From contig UPYK01000015.1 of the NCBI GenBank assembly GCA_900538545.1, positions 1-41,882 on the forward strand: a stretch of 41,882 nt of DNA, written 5' to 3'. A model generated the notes under the pieces. The model did no database searches. It was not told the DNA's origin and saw nothing but the letters and a program-made list of their open reading frames with translations. The stretch is from an uncultured Eggerthella sp. (lineage in GTDB: Bacteria; Actinomycetota; Coriobacteriia; Coriobacteriales; Eggerthellaceae). Of the stretch, positions 24,539 to 33,194 are shown piece by piece. A program made the position numbers and the translations under genes. Within the stretch, counting starts at the first letter, position 1, and each line of letters starts with the position of its first letter.

Positions 24539-25120
24539 ATGGAATTGAATGAAACGTTTGTCCCTCTTGCGCTTGAAGACCTGGTCGATACTGCGCGCGA
24601 ATATAAGGAGCAGGGCTATCAACTGGCTCAGATGATGGGTGTGCTCAAAGAAGACGATACCGTCTGGCTTTACTACACCTTCATCAAAGGCAACGAAATC
24701 ATCAATCGACGCATCGAAGGGATCATCAAAGGTGAGACCGAGGTGCCTTCGCTCACGCCGCTCTATATCGCTATCTTCGTGAACGAAAACGAAGCTCACG
24801 ATCTCTTCGGTGTGAACATCGTTGGCAATCTTATCGATTTCGAAGGTGCGTTCTACCGCTTCGCTGAAGGTGTTGAAGCTCCTATGAGCATCGTTTCACC
24901 TGAGCAGCTCGCTGCGCGCGAGAAAGCGGCGAAGATCGCAAAGGCTAAGGCGGCTAAAGCAGCGAAAGCGGCAAAGGAGAAGGCGGCGAAAGAGGCTGAA
25001 GCAGCCAGCGCAGCCAGTGCTCCTGCCGAAGAGCAGCCCCAAAAGCAGACCGAAGCAGCCAGCGCTCCCGCGCCGGCACCCGCAGAAGCTGCGGCGAACA
25101 CGAACGAGGAAGGGGAGTAA
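24539..25120 (+). CDS. echD: Ech-type hydrogenase subunit D (NuoC-like) with an Ala/Lys-rich tail
   Basis: A 193-residue subunit of the 30-kDa NuoC type that helps join small and large subunits. The folded part is residues 1 to about 118 and carries the family segments EVPSLTPLYIAIFVNENEAHDLFG and VNIVGNLIDFEGAFYRF. The remaining 75 residues are a low-complexity tail of repeated AAKAAK-type helix followed by Ala/Pro/Glu sequence, beyond the usual family length. The ATG lies five bases after echC. The tail may be a helical extension or a docking arm; no function is visible. Confidence 0.88.
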   Translation: MELNETFVPLALEDLVDTAREYKEQGYQLAQMMGVLKEDDTVWLYYTFIKGNEIINRRIEGIIKGETEVPSLTPLYIAIFVNENEAHDLFGVNIVGNLIDFEGAFYRFAEGVEAPMSIVSPEQLAAREKAAKIAKAKAAKAAKAAKEKAAKEAEAASAASAPAEEQPQKQTEAASAPAPAPAEAAANTNEEGE

Positions 25121-25122
25121 CA

Positions 25123-26211
25123 ATGGCAAAAGCACAAGTCATTCCATTCGGACCCCAGCATCCGGTTCTGCCTGAGCCGGTCCATCTCGACCTCGTGGTT
25201 GAAGATGAAACGGTCGTCGATGTTCTTCCTCAGATCGGATTCATCCATCGCGGTCTCGAAAAGCTCGTCGAGACGCGCGATATCCATCAGTACATCTACG
25301 TTGCGGAGCGCATCTGCGGCATTTGCGCGTTCGGCCACAGCTACGGCTATGCGCAAACGGTCGAGCGTCTTATGAACGTCAAGGTCCCGCCGCGCGCTGA
25401 ATACTTGCGTGCGATCATGCATGAGCTTTCGCGTATACACTCCCATCTGTTGTGGATGGGTCTTGCAGCCGATGCGTTCGGTTTCGAGAGCTTGTTCATG
25501 CATTCTTGGCGCTTGCGTGAGCGTATCCTCGATATCTTCGAAGCAGTAGCTGGTGGACGCGTCATCTTGTCCTATACGCTCATCGGTGGCGTTACGAAGG
25601 ATATCGATGCGCCCATGCTCCAGGCCATCAAGGACAAGCTTGCGAGCATCAAAGACGAGTACAAGCAGATCTGCAATGCTTTCCTGAAAGACACGTCGGT
25701 GAAGAACCGCTTGGTGGGTGTGGGTTATATCGCACCGGAAGATGCGTTTGGCTATGGCATGGTCGGGCCCTTCGCACGCGCGAGCAACTTGAACAACGAT
25801 GTCCGCTGCCTGGGCATCGGTGCGTATGGCGATCTAGCAGAATTCAAGCCGATCCTCTCAACCGATGGCGATTGCTATGCCCGCGTTCAGGTGCGTGCTG
25901 AAGAGGTGCTGCAGTCCATCGACATCATCAACGAACTGATCGACAAGATCCCTGGCGGCGATTTCTACGTGCCCGTGAAGGGCGCACCCGCTGCAGGAAG
26001 CGAAGCATGCAACATTCTTGAGCAGCCACGCGGCGAAGTGTATTACTACTGCTCTGGCAACGGTACGAAGAATCTCGAGCGCATGCGCATCCGCACCCCA
26101 ACTACGCAGAATATCGCTGGCATGACCGTGGCGCTCAAAGGCTGCGACCTAGCCGATGTCAACATGATCGTTCTTACCATCGATCCTTGCATCAGCTGCA
26201 CGGAAAGGTAG
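25123..26211 (+). CDS. echE: Ech-type [NiFe] hydrogenase large subunit (NuoD-like)
   Basis: The catalytic large subunit, 362 residues, which makes or oxidises H2 at a NiFe centre. All four nickel ligands are present: C65 and C68 in ERICGICAFGHSYG and C356 and C359 in the C-terminal DPCISCTER. These residues, absent in NuoD of complex I, make it a true hydrogenase rather than a respiratory dehydrogenase subunit. Further family landmarks are FGPQHPVLPEPVHLDL and IGFIHRGLEKL. The protein ends right at CTER, so no C-terminal peptide for protease cleavage is encoded. It starts two bases after echD with GGGGAG upstream. Maturation genes (hyp) are not in this window. Confidence 0.95.
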   Translation: MAKAQVIPFGPQHPVLPEPVHLDLVVEDETVVDVLPQIGFIHRGLEKLVETRDIHQYIYVAERICGICAFGHSYGYAQTVERLMNVKVPPRAEYLRAIMHELSRIHSHLLWMGLAADAFGFESLFMHSWRLRERILDIFEAVAGGRVILSYTLIGGVTKDIDAPMLQAIKDKLASIKDEYKQICNAFLKDTSVKNRLVGVGYIAPEDAFGYGMVGPFARASNLNNDVRCLGIGAYGDLAEFKPILSTDGDCYARVQVRAEEVLQSIDIINELIDKIPGGDFYVPVKGAPAAGSEACNILEQPRGEVYYYCSGNGTKNLERMRIRTPTTQNIAGMTVALKGCDLADVNMIVLTIDPCISCTER

Positions 26212-26215
26212 AGCA

Positions 26216-26689
26216 ATGGGATATTTCAAACTAGGAAAAATGACGCTTAAGTCGCTCTTCAAGCGCCCTGAGACCATTCGCTACCCGTATGAGACGAAGC
26301 CGCCTGTGGAGGATCTGAAGGGTCACGTAGAGAACGACATCGTCGAATGCACGCTCTGCGGCATCTGCGCCAAGCGTTGCCCAACGGGCTGCATCACGGT
26401 GGATAAAGAGGCGGAATCTTGGACGATCAACCCGTTCGATTGCATCCAGTGCCGCACGTGCGTGCGTGAATGCCCGCAGCACTGTCTTACCATGATGCCG
26501 GAGTATCGCAAGCCCGCCTTCGAGAAGGTCGTTTCGGTCACCACGAAACCTGAGCCTACTGAAGAAGAAAAAGCAGAGCTTGCACGTAAGGAAGCGGAAA
26601 AAGCTGCTAGAATTAAGGCGGCGTTGGAAGCGAAAGCTGCACGTGAAAAAGCCAAGCAGGAACAAGCTGGCCAAACGCCTGAAGCTTAG
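26216..26689 (+). CDS. echF: Ech-type hydrogenase ferredoxin subunit (NuoI-like)
   Basis: A 157-residue polyferredoxin subunit that would pass electrons from soluble ferredoxin to the small subunit. Two [4Fe-4S] motifs are complete: C45-x2-C48-x2-C51-x3-C55 (CTLCGICAKRCP) and C76-x2-C79-x2-C82-x3-C86 (CIQCRTCVRECP). After about residue 110 the chain is a charged Glu/Lys/Ala helix-like tail (EEEKAELARKEAEKAARI), a feature shared in character with the tails of EchC and EchD. It begins four bases after echE and closes the operon before the terminator at 26717-26745. Confidence 0.92.
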   Translation: MGYFKLGKMTLKSLFKRPETIRYPYETKPPVEDLKGHVENDIVECTLCGICAKRCPTGCITVDKEAESWTINPFDCIQCRTCVRECPQHCLTMMPEYRKPAFEKVVSVTTKPEPTEEEKAELARKEAEKAARIKAALEAKAAREKAKQEQAGQTPEA

Positions 26690-26716
26690 GCTACCGATAT
26701 AGAATTCTGTGTGATT

Positions 26717-26745
26717 CGGGCCTTTTAGAGGCCCGTTTCCTTTTT
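26717..26745 (+). terminator. Rho-independent terminator of the ech operon
   Basis: CGGGCCT (26717-26723) pairs with AGGCCCG (26729-26735) around TTTAG, followed by TTTCCTTTTT. It separates the hydrogenase operon from pgsA. Confidence 0.88.
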
Positions 26746-26762
26746 GAAGAGGGAGAGAGCGC

Positions 26763-27422
26763 ATGGGCGCGAACGAGTCCTACGAGGTGTCGAACAAGAT
26801 CTTCACGCTGCCGAATCTTATCTCGTTCATTCGCCTGCTCATGATCCCAATCTTTCTCGTGTTGCTCTTTCATGATCTGAACCTTGCAGCAACGCTGCTC
26901 TTTGCAATCGCCGCATCGACCGACTGGGTCGATGGTCAGGTCGCGCGCCGCACGAACCAAGTCTCTCGTTTGGGTCAGTTGCTCGATCCCGCGGTCGATC
27001 GCTTGCTCATGATCTCGGGCGTGCTCGGGTTGTTCTTGGTGGGGCGTTTGCCGCTCTGGATCATCCTCTTCGTGGTCATTCGCGATCTTATCTTGCTCAT
27101 TGGTGGCGGCTATATCTTGAAGCGCTATCAGGTGCGCGTGCCCGTTATCTACGCGGGCAAGGTTGCCACTACGTTTCTCTACATCGGCTTCGTGGGCGTG
27201 CTTCTGAACTTCCCGCTCTTCGCAGGGTTGGGCGTATGCGATTTCTCTTGGCTGCCAGGCTTCTCGGCTGCGCAGTATTCGTGGGGATTCTGGTTCGTGT
27301 ATGCTGGCCTTATCTTGAATATCTTCACCACGTCCTACTATCTCTATGCTGGTATCAAGGGTGCTCGATCAGCGAAAGCGCGCAAGCTTGCGCAAGCTTC
27401 ATCGGAGAGCACTCATGGCTAG
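26763..27422 (+). CDS. pgsA: CDP-diacylglycerol-glycerol-3-phosphate 3-phosphatidyltransferase
   Basis: A CDP-alcohol phosphatidyltransferase of 219 residues that makes phosphatidylglycerol phosphate from CDP-diacylglycerol and glycerol-3-phosphate. The complete signature D-G-x2-A-R-x8-G-x3-D-x3-D runs from D57 to D79 (DGQVAR...GQLLDPAVD). About five to six membrane helices are present, and the opening IFTLPNLISFIRLL is typical of PgsA. GAGGGAGAG lies upstream of ATG 26763. The next gene overlaps its end by eight bases. A related CDP-alcohol transferase with another head group is possible, but the N-terminal motif favours PgsA. Confidence 0.88.
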   Translation: MGANESYEVSNKIFTLPNLISFIRLLMIPIFLVLLFHDLNLAATLLFAIAASTDWVDGQVARRTNQVSRLGQLLDPAVDRLLMISGVLGLFLVGRLPLWIILFVVIRDLILLIGGGYILKRYQVRVPVIYAGKVATTFLYIGFVGVLLNFPLFAGLGVCDFSWLPGFSAAQYSWGFWFVYAGLILNIFTTSYYLYAGIKGARSAKARKLAQASSESTHG

Positions 27423-30000
27423 GAAGCGCGATGCGCAAGGAGCGGCTTCTTCGCCTGCTCGACGCGATCAAGACAGATTCAGCATGCGCTCCTCACGTAC
27501 CTCGCGCGCTGCCTCATCCTCTCGCGAGGAGTCTGTAAGCCAAAGCGGGCGTGCGGCACGTGCGGCACGAGGCGGGCGCAGCGCTTCGGAGGGGCGTCCT
27601 TCACGCATCAGCGGAGACGCGAGCTTTTCGCGCAGCTCGCGCTCGCAAGAATCGAGCGTTCGCTCACGCAGAGATGCTCAGCGCGGATCGCAAGCGCGCA
27701 CGAGCGCCCGTCCGTCTCGCAGAGAACCCGAGCTCGATCCTGCGCAAGAGAGCCGTGATGCCGCACGGCAGCGGCTGCAGGCACGCACTGCTGCAACGCA
27801 GCAAGAACGCTCGTCTCTTTCGGAAGGTACCCCGCGTTCGTCTGCGCGCTCCGTTCGTGCTGAGACGCTCATGCGCACGGCCAGGCGCACTGCGGTAGCA
27901 AAAGATGAACCTCAAGAAGAAGACGCTTCTCCATCAACGAACACGCGTGCTCGCAGGGGAGCTGCACAGTCTGCTCGCAGCGCTCGTGCGGAAGGCAAGC
28001 GTCGTTCGCAGGCAGACCAGACGAACAATGTGCTGGGGGGCGAACAGGGGATTCCTCATAATGTGCTGAAGAATCCCATGAAGCCATCTGGAGGAAAGGG
28101 TTCGGGCTCTTCAGGAGGAGCGGGCGTGTTCGCGCGATTGGTGGGCGGATGCACCTGGCTGTGGTCGAAGAGCAAGGCGCTTTCGGTCGCGCTGGTGGTG
28201 GTTGTGGTGATCGTGGTTGCGGGAGGTGTCGATTCGCTCGCTACGATGAATCGCATCTACCAGGGCGTGAGCGTGGGAAACATCGATCTTTCTGGAAAGA
28301 CGCCCGAAGAAGCAACCACGCTCATTTCGCAGGAATACGAACCACGCTTCAACAGCAATGCGGTGGTCTTCTGTGCTAACGAACAAGCCGCGCAGCGCTC
28401 CGAGGAAGAGCAGCAACGCAACGAATCGCTTGAAGAGCAGATATCCTACGAAGAATCGCTCTCTTCGCGTGATCGCTGGACGGTGAACGCGCCTCTTATC
28501 GGGGCGACGTTCGACCCGGCCGCCTACGCCAAAGCCGCCTATGAAGTCGGACGGAGCGATGGTGGGTTCTTCGCACGCTTGGCGGCTCAATTCTCAGGAC
28601 ACGATATCAAGCCGGTTTGCACGTTCAACGAGACTTCGCTCGAAGCCCTTCGCGACGAGATCATCGATGCGCTCGGAAGCAAGATGGTCAACTTCAACAT
28701 CGAGATGAAGGATGCGCATGCGCAAGTGACCGACGGTCACGATGGGTATGAGGTGTCTGAGGGATGGCTCGTCGATCGGCTGAATCAGGCGCTTCTTGAA
28801 GCGGAGGGCGAATCGCGCTTCATCATCGATATGCATGATGTCGCCATCCAGATCGATCACGATAAGGCGCAGGCGTGCGCGGATGAGATCAATGCCTCGA
28901 TCCCTTGCGGGGTCAATTTCACCTATGAGGACAAGAGCTATTTTGCGGACAAGAATGTACTTGCCGAATGGATCAAGACCGAGGTGAAGCAGGAGGGAGA
29001 TGTCTTCACGCTCGTGCCGCTCTTCGATGGGGCGAAAGCTAACCAGAAGATCATCCAGGGGTTCGGGTTCAGCTACGGTGGGTCAGATTATCTCGTGCAC
29101 TTCACGAACGAAGGTGGCAACATCACCGTAAGCACCAATGCGACCGGCTCGGTGCCGCAGGTCTCCGAAGCGATCACGCACCTGAATGAAACGTTCTTCT
29201 CGTCCAACGAGAAAACGACCGCAGCAGAGGTCCAGGTCGTTTCCGCGCAGATCCCTGAATCGATGAGCTTCGAAGAGGCGCTCGATTATGGTCTCATCAC
29301 CGAAATAGCCTCCTATACCACGCGCTATGCTTCAGGCGCGGAAGCGCGCAACAACAACATCCACGTGGCAGCCGATGCGCTCAACAACTCGATCTGCAAG
29401 GCAGGGGAGACCTGGTCGTTCCTGGCGCTCGCGGGCGAGGCAACGCCAGAGAAGGGTTACCAAGGTGCGGGCGCTATCATCGGCGGCGAGTATTCTGACG
29501 CGATCGGTGGCGGCATCTGCCAGGTGGCCACTACGGTGTTCAATGCAGTCTATGAAGCGGGCTACCCGATCGAGCGGCGCAACAATCATTCTCTCTATAT
29601 CGCGAGCTATCCCGAAGGGCGCGACGCCGCCATCGCATACCCTGATATCGATCTGGTGTGGCGAAATGATACGGAATCCGATGTGCTGCTGCGCATGAGC
29701 TACACCAATTCATCGGTCAGCGCCACGCTCTACGGTGTCGACCCAGGATATGAGGTAACGACCGTTTATGGCGAGTGGGAAGAAGGCGAGCCCTATCGTA
29801 CGGTGGTGCGCAAAGACCCCGATTATCCTATCGGCACGGAGTTCATCGAGTCCTCTGGCGCTAATGGGCGCTCGATTACGATTGTCCGCACGGTCAAAGA
29901 CCGTAATGGCAATATAATTCAAGAGAAAGAATTCCATTCGAATTATCAACCGAAGAACGAAGTTAAAGTTCAGGGTTCAGCCGAACCTTCGAGCGAATGA
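27415..30000 (+). CDS. VanW-domain membrane protein with a long Arg/Ser-rich cytoplasmic region
   Basis: An 861-residue bitopic membrane protein. Residues 1 to about 235 are low-complexity, rich in Arg, Ser, Ala and Glu, and strongly basic. A Gly/Ser linker leads to one membrane helix (about 255-276, ALVVVVVIVVAGGV), so the C-terminal part should be outside the cell. Residues about 300-600 look like the putative peptidoglycan-binding (PG_binding_4-type) region. The VanW domain spans about 628-770 with YASGAEARNNNIHVAADALN, GGGICQVATTVFNAVYEAG and RNNHSLYIASYPEGRDA. A short beta-rich tail follows. VanW proteins occur in vancomycin-resistance clusters and, more widely, near cell-wall genes; their reaction is not known. 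ATG 27415 was chosen because GGAGAG lies seven bases upstream and it is coupled to the pgsA stop. No resistance genes are nearby. Confidence 0.85.
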   Translation: MARKRDAQGAASSPARRDQDRFSMRSSRTSRAASSSREESVSQSGRAARAARGGRSASEGRPSRISGDASFSRSSRSQESSVRSRRDAQRGSQARTSARPSRREPELDPAQESRDAARQRLQARTAATQQERSSLSEGTPRSSARSVRAETLMRTARRTAVAKDEPQEEDASPSTNTRARRGAAQSARSARAEGKRRSQADQTNNVLGGEQGIPHNVLKNPMKPSGGKGSGSSGGAGVFARLVGGCTWLWSKSKALSVALVVVVVIVVAGGVDSLATMNRIYQGVSVGNIDLSGKTPEEATTLISQEYEPRFNSNAVVFCANEQAAQRSEEEQQRNESLEEQISYEESLSSRDRWTVNAPLIGATFDPAAYAKAAYEVGRSDGGFFARLAAQFSGHDIKPVCTFNETSLEALRDEIIDALGSKMVNFNIEMKDAHAQVTDGHDGYEVSEGWLVDRLNQALLEAEGESRFIIDMHDVAIQIDHDKAQACADEINASIPCGVNFTYEDKSYFADKNVLAEWIKTEVKQEGDVFTLVPLFDGAKANQKIIQGFGFSYGGSDYLVHFTNEGGNITVSTNATGSVPQVSEAITHLNETFFSSNEKTTAAEVQVVSAQIPESMSFEEALDYGLITEIASYTTRYASGAEARNNNIHVAADALNNSICKAGETWSFLALAGEATPEKGYQGAGAIIGGEYSDAIGGGICQVATTVFNAVYEAGYPIERRNNHSLYIASYPEGRDAAIAYPDIDLVWRNDTESDVLLRMSYTNSSVSATLYGVDPGYEVTTVYGEWEEGEPYRTVVRKDPDYPIGTEFIESSGANGRSITIVRTVKDRNGNIIQEKEFHSNYQPKNEVKVQGSAEPSSE

Positions 30001-30017
30001 GAATGAAAGGAGCGGTT

Positions 30018-31325
30018 GTGTACTACCAGCCCGAACTAGAAACGATGCCACGTGAGGAGCTCGACGCACTTCAGCTTGAGCGTCTCCAGAAGTTGGTCGC
30101 TTATGTCTATGAGCGCATTCCCTTCTATCGCAAGTCGTTCGATGAGGCAGGCGTTAAACCTGAAGACATCACCTCGCTCGACGATCTGCGCAAATTCCCG
30201 TTCACGGTGAAGCAGGACTTGCGCGACGCCTATCCGTTCGGCATGTTCGCGGTACCACGAGGCGAGGTCGCTCGCATTCACTGCTCTTCGGGCACAACAG
30301 GCACGGCAACCGTGGTTGGTTACACTGAAAAAGACCTTGAAGTGTGGGGCGATTGCTTCGCTCGCTTCCTCTATGCAGCAGATTGCGGTCCCGATGCCGT
30401 GCTGCAAGTTGCCTATGGCTATGGTTTGTTCACGGGTGGTCTTGGCGCTCACCAGGGCGGCGAACGTGGTGGTCTTACCGTGCTTCCCATGTCTACGGGC
30501 AATACGAAACGCCAGGTGCGTCTCATGAAAGACTTCGGTGTCGACGTGCTCGCGTGCACGCCTTCTTATGCGCTCAACATCGCTGATGTGGCGATCGAAG
30601 AGGGCTACAAGCCGGCAGAAGAATTCAAGATCCATGCAGGCATCCTTGGTGCAGAGCCCTGCTCTGAGGGCATGCGCTCAGAGATCCAAGACAAGCTCGG
30701 TATCCAGGTCTACGATATCTATGGTCTTTCCGAGGTCATGGGTCCTGGTGTGGCTTGCGAGTGTGAAGCGCAGAATGGCCTCCATGTATGCGAGGATCAT
30801 TTCATCATCGAGATCGTTGACCCGCAGACGCTTGAGCCCGTGCCCGATGGTCAATGGGGCGAAGTGGTCATGACCACGCTCTCTAAGGAATGCTCACCGC
30901 TCGTTCGCTATCGTACGCGCGATATCTCTCGTATTATCACCGGCCAGTGCGAATGCGGACGTACTTTCCGTCGCATGGATCGCATCACGGGTCGTACCGA
31001 TGATATGCTGATCTTGCGTGGTGTGAATGTCTTCCCATCGCAGATCGAGGAAGAGATCGTCTCGTTCCCCGAGATCGTTCCTCAATATCAGCTCATTCTT
31101 ACGACCAAAGGCTCGCTCGATCATGTTGAACTTCAGGTCGAGACTGTGCCTGATTTCCCCTTCGACGAAGTGGCTCGCTTGCAGAAGCTCACGAAAGACC
31201 TCAAGAAGGCGCTCAAAGATAATCTGCAGATCGCGGTCGATGTGAAGATCGTCGAACCAAAGACCATCGAGCGTTCTGAGGGTAAGGCAAAACGCATTAT
31301 CGACCTGAGGGAAGGATTGAAATAA
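30018..31325 (+). CDS. paaK: Phenylacetate-CoA ligase (first copy)
   Basis: AMP-forming acyl-CoA ligase of the adenylate-forming superfamily, 435 residues, that joins aryl-acetic acids and CoA (EC 6.2.1.30) or runs in reverse. The phosphate-binding loop is CSSGTTGTATVVGY (SSGTTG at residues 90-95), where the usual Lys-Pro is Thr-Ala. The adenylate motif region YGLSEVMGPG, the hinge RTDDMLILRGVNVFPSQIEEE and the C-terminal KAKRIID follow. Cysteines in GQCECGRT may bind a metal, as is common in IOR-linked members. GTG 30018 was chosen because AAAGGAG lies five bases upstream; ATG 29997 overlaps the VanW stop. It is coupled by TAATG to an ACT protein. Confidence 0.9.
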   Translation: MYYQPELETMPREELDALQLERLQKLVAYVYERIPFYRKSFDEAGVKPEDITSLDDLRKFPFTVKQDLRDAYPFGMFAVPRGEVARIHCSSGTTGTATVVGYTEKDLEVWGDCFARFLYAADCGPDAVLQVAYGYGLFTGGLGAHQGGERGGLTVLPMSTGNTKRQVRLMKDFGVDVLACTPSYALNIADVAIEEGYKPAEEFKIHAGILGAEPCSEGMRSEIQDKLGIQVYDIYGLSEVMGPGVACECEAQNGLHVCEDHFIIEIVDPQTLEPVPDGQWGEVVMTTLSKECSPLVRYRTRDISRIITGQCECGRTFRRMDRITGRTDDMLILRGVNVFPSQIEEEIVSFPEIVPQYQLILTTKGSLDHVELQVETVPDFPFDEVARLQKLTKDLKKALKDNLQIAVDVKIVEPKTIERSEGKAKRIIDLREGLK

Positions 31326-31747
31326 TGATCTCGCAATTAACCGTATTTCTTGAGAACAAAGAAGGCAGACTCGCTTCTGCGGTGCGCAGCATTGCTCGTG
31401 CTGATATCAACATGCAGGCGATGTTCTTGGCGGACACGAAGGATTTTGGCATCTTGCGCATCTTTTGCGATACGCCTGAGAAAGCGTGCCGCATCCTGCA
31501 AGAAGAAGGCTATCAAGCGAAGTTGATCGATGTCGTTGCTGTCAAGGTTCCCAATGTTCCGGGATCGCTCTCGAAGCTCTTCGATTATCTCGATGATAAG
31601 GATATCAACGTCGAATACGCACACTGCTTTATGGTGGGCGATCATGCGATCGATATCTTGAAGGTGGCCGATCCGGCGCTCGACGTGAAGCTTGCTGCAG
31701 AAGGATTCGAAGTATGCAAGCCTGAGGATGTGTATGCGCTCGACTAA
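31325..31747 (+). CDS. ACT-domain amino-acid-binding protein (first copy)
   Basis: A 140-residue protein built of two ACT-type halves. The first begins LTVFLENKEGRLASAVRSIARADINMQAM, the second VPNVPGSLSKLFDYLDDKDINVEYAHCF, each with the Gly-x-Leu turn that binds small amino-acid ligands. It would sense an amino acid and regulate a partner (inference). Its ATG overlaps the paaK stop by one base, a pairing repeated in the second paaK/ACT set at 36015-37825. No DNA-binding region is visible. Confidence 0.87.
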   Translation: MISQLTVFLENKEGRLASAVRSIARADINMQAMFLADTKDFGILRIFCDTPEKACRILQEEGYQAKLIDVVAVKVPNVPGSLSKLFDYLDDKDINVEYAHCFMVGDHAIDILKVADPALDVKLAAEGFEVCKPEDVYALD

Positions 31748-33167
31748 GTCGCATATTCTTGATAGAACACGGACCAAATACGCAGGCATCTTTGCTTGCG
31801 TATTTGCGTTTGTCCTGAGCGTTGCACTTTGTCCGGGTGTCGCTCAGGCTGAAGTGCGCAATTCCGATGTGGTGCTCGGCCAAACCATCGAGGAGCAAGG
31901 CTTCACCGCTGCTCAAGCACCGAATATCGTTGCTGAATACGCCTATCTCGTTTCCAGCGATGGCACGATCTATTTTGCGCGCAACGCGTATGATCAAGTC
32001 CACATCGCATCCATCACGAAGATCATGACCGCGCTCGTTGCGTTCGACTATGGAGGAGACCCTACGCAGACCGAGATCACGGTCAGCCAAGAGGCAGCGA
32101 GCATCGGTGAATCCACAGCGGGGTTAAGAGCGGGCGATGTGCTCACGCTCGAAGCTGCGATCAAGGCGCTCATGATCCCTTCCGGCAACGATGCAGGTCA
32201 AGCCTTGGCTGAATCGCTCGGGCCGAAGATCTTGGAAGAACTGCAAAAGGATAAGAGCATCCCTGAAGACGAGATGCCGCAGAATGGCTATGACGCATTC
32301 GTCTATGCGATGAACAAGAAGGCGCTCGCTCTCGGTATGAACGATGCGCGCTTCAGCAACCCGCATGGTCTTGATTACGACCAATTCAGTGGGGACATGC
32401 ATTGCAGTGCTCAGAATGTTTCGATCATGGCGCGTGCGGCTATGGAAAACGAGCTCTTTCGTTCGGTCGTCGCAATGCCGAAGACCACGATCTCAGTAAA
32501 GCGCGGGGATGCTTGGGTCGACCTTCAGCTCGAGTCGACCGACCTTCTGATCGGCGTCTATGAAGGCGCTTGTGGTATCAAGACTGGTTTCACCGAAGAA
32601 GCGGGTGAGTGCTTTGCGGGTGCTTGCGAGCGCGATGGGGAGACCCTCTACGCGATCGTGCTTCATTCGAGCACGGAAGCGCAGCGCTTCACCGACTGCA
32701 CGACCATGTGGAACTGGGTCTACGACAACACGATCGATGTGCCGCTGGCTTCTTCGGATGAAGTGATCACGCTTCAGCTCAATGGTCAGGAGGTCCAAGC
32801 GCCCGTCGTGGCGAATGTGAGCCATAAAGGCTGGCTCGATAAGACCTTCAAGGCAACGATCGCAAACCCGACTGAGACGGTCGAGGTCTTCCGCTATAAC
32901 GGAAATGTGAGCCAAGAAGTGGTTTTCGACGACATTACCAATACCGTGCATGCGGGAGACAAGGTGGGTACGGTAAACTATTACCAGAATAACGAGATCA
33001 TCAAAACGGTCGACCTTATTGCCGCAGAAGACTGCGCCGGCCCGAACTTCCTTGAAGGTATCGGCATCTGGTGGAGCAGGCTTACGGGCGGCGATCAAGC
33101 AAAGGAAGCTGAGAGCGAAGTGGTCAGCTCGATGCCGATCATCTACGGTGCCGATGCCACGCGCTAA
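31734..33167 (+). CDS. dacA: D-alanyl-D-alanine carboxypeptidase (PBP5-type)
   Basis: Low-molecular-mass penicillin-binding protein that trims the terminal D-alanine of peptidoglycan stem peptides outside the membrane. A signal peptide (AGIFACVFAFVLSVALCPGVAQA) is followed by the peptidase S11 domain. All three active-site motifs are present: SITK (S93, K96), SGN (S150) and KTG (K283). A C-terminal PBP5-type beta domain follows, with a short terminal segment containing GIWWSRL that may be amphipathic. ATG 31734 was chosen because GAGG lies six bases upstream; it overlaps the ACT gene end by 14 bases. Confidence 0.92.
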   Translation: MRSTKSHILDRTRTKYAGIFACVFAFVLSVALCPGVAQAEVRNSDVVLGQTIEEQGFTAAQAPNIVAEYAYLVSSDGTIYFARNAYDQVHIASITKIMTALVAFDYGGDPTQTEITVSQEAASIGESTAGLRAGDVLTLEAAIKALMIPSGNDAGQALAESLGPKILEELQKDKSIPEDEMPQNGYDAFVYAMNKKALALGMNDARFSNPHGLDYDQFSGDMHCSAQNVSIMARAAMENELFRSVVAMPKTTISVKRGDAWVDLQLESTDLLIGVYEGACGIKTGFTEEAGECFAGACERDGETLYAIVLHSSTEAQRFTDCTTMWNWVYDNTIDVPLASSDEVITLQLNGQEVQAPVVANVSHKGWLDKTFKATIANPTETVEVFRYNGNVSQEVVFDDITNTVHAGDKVGTVNYYQNNEIIKTVDLIAAEDCAGPNFLEGIGIWWSRLTGGDQAKEAESEVVSSMPIIYGADATR

Positions 33168-33194
33168 GCGTATAGAGGGGTAAGAGGGAAGCAT

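Noticed and set aside
21252..26689. Respiratory complex I (nuo) operon
   Set aside because: Only six subunits are present, the large subunit keeps all four NiFe cysteines, NuoE/F/G are absent, and the order is that of ech.
27415..30000. Vancomycin-resistance determinant
   Set aside because: A VanW domain alone does not give resistance; no vanHAX-type genes or two-component system are present.
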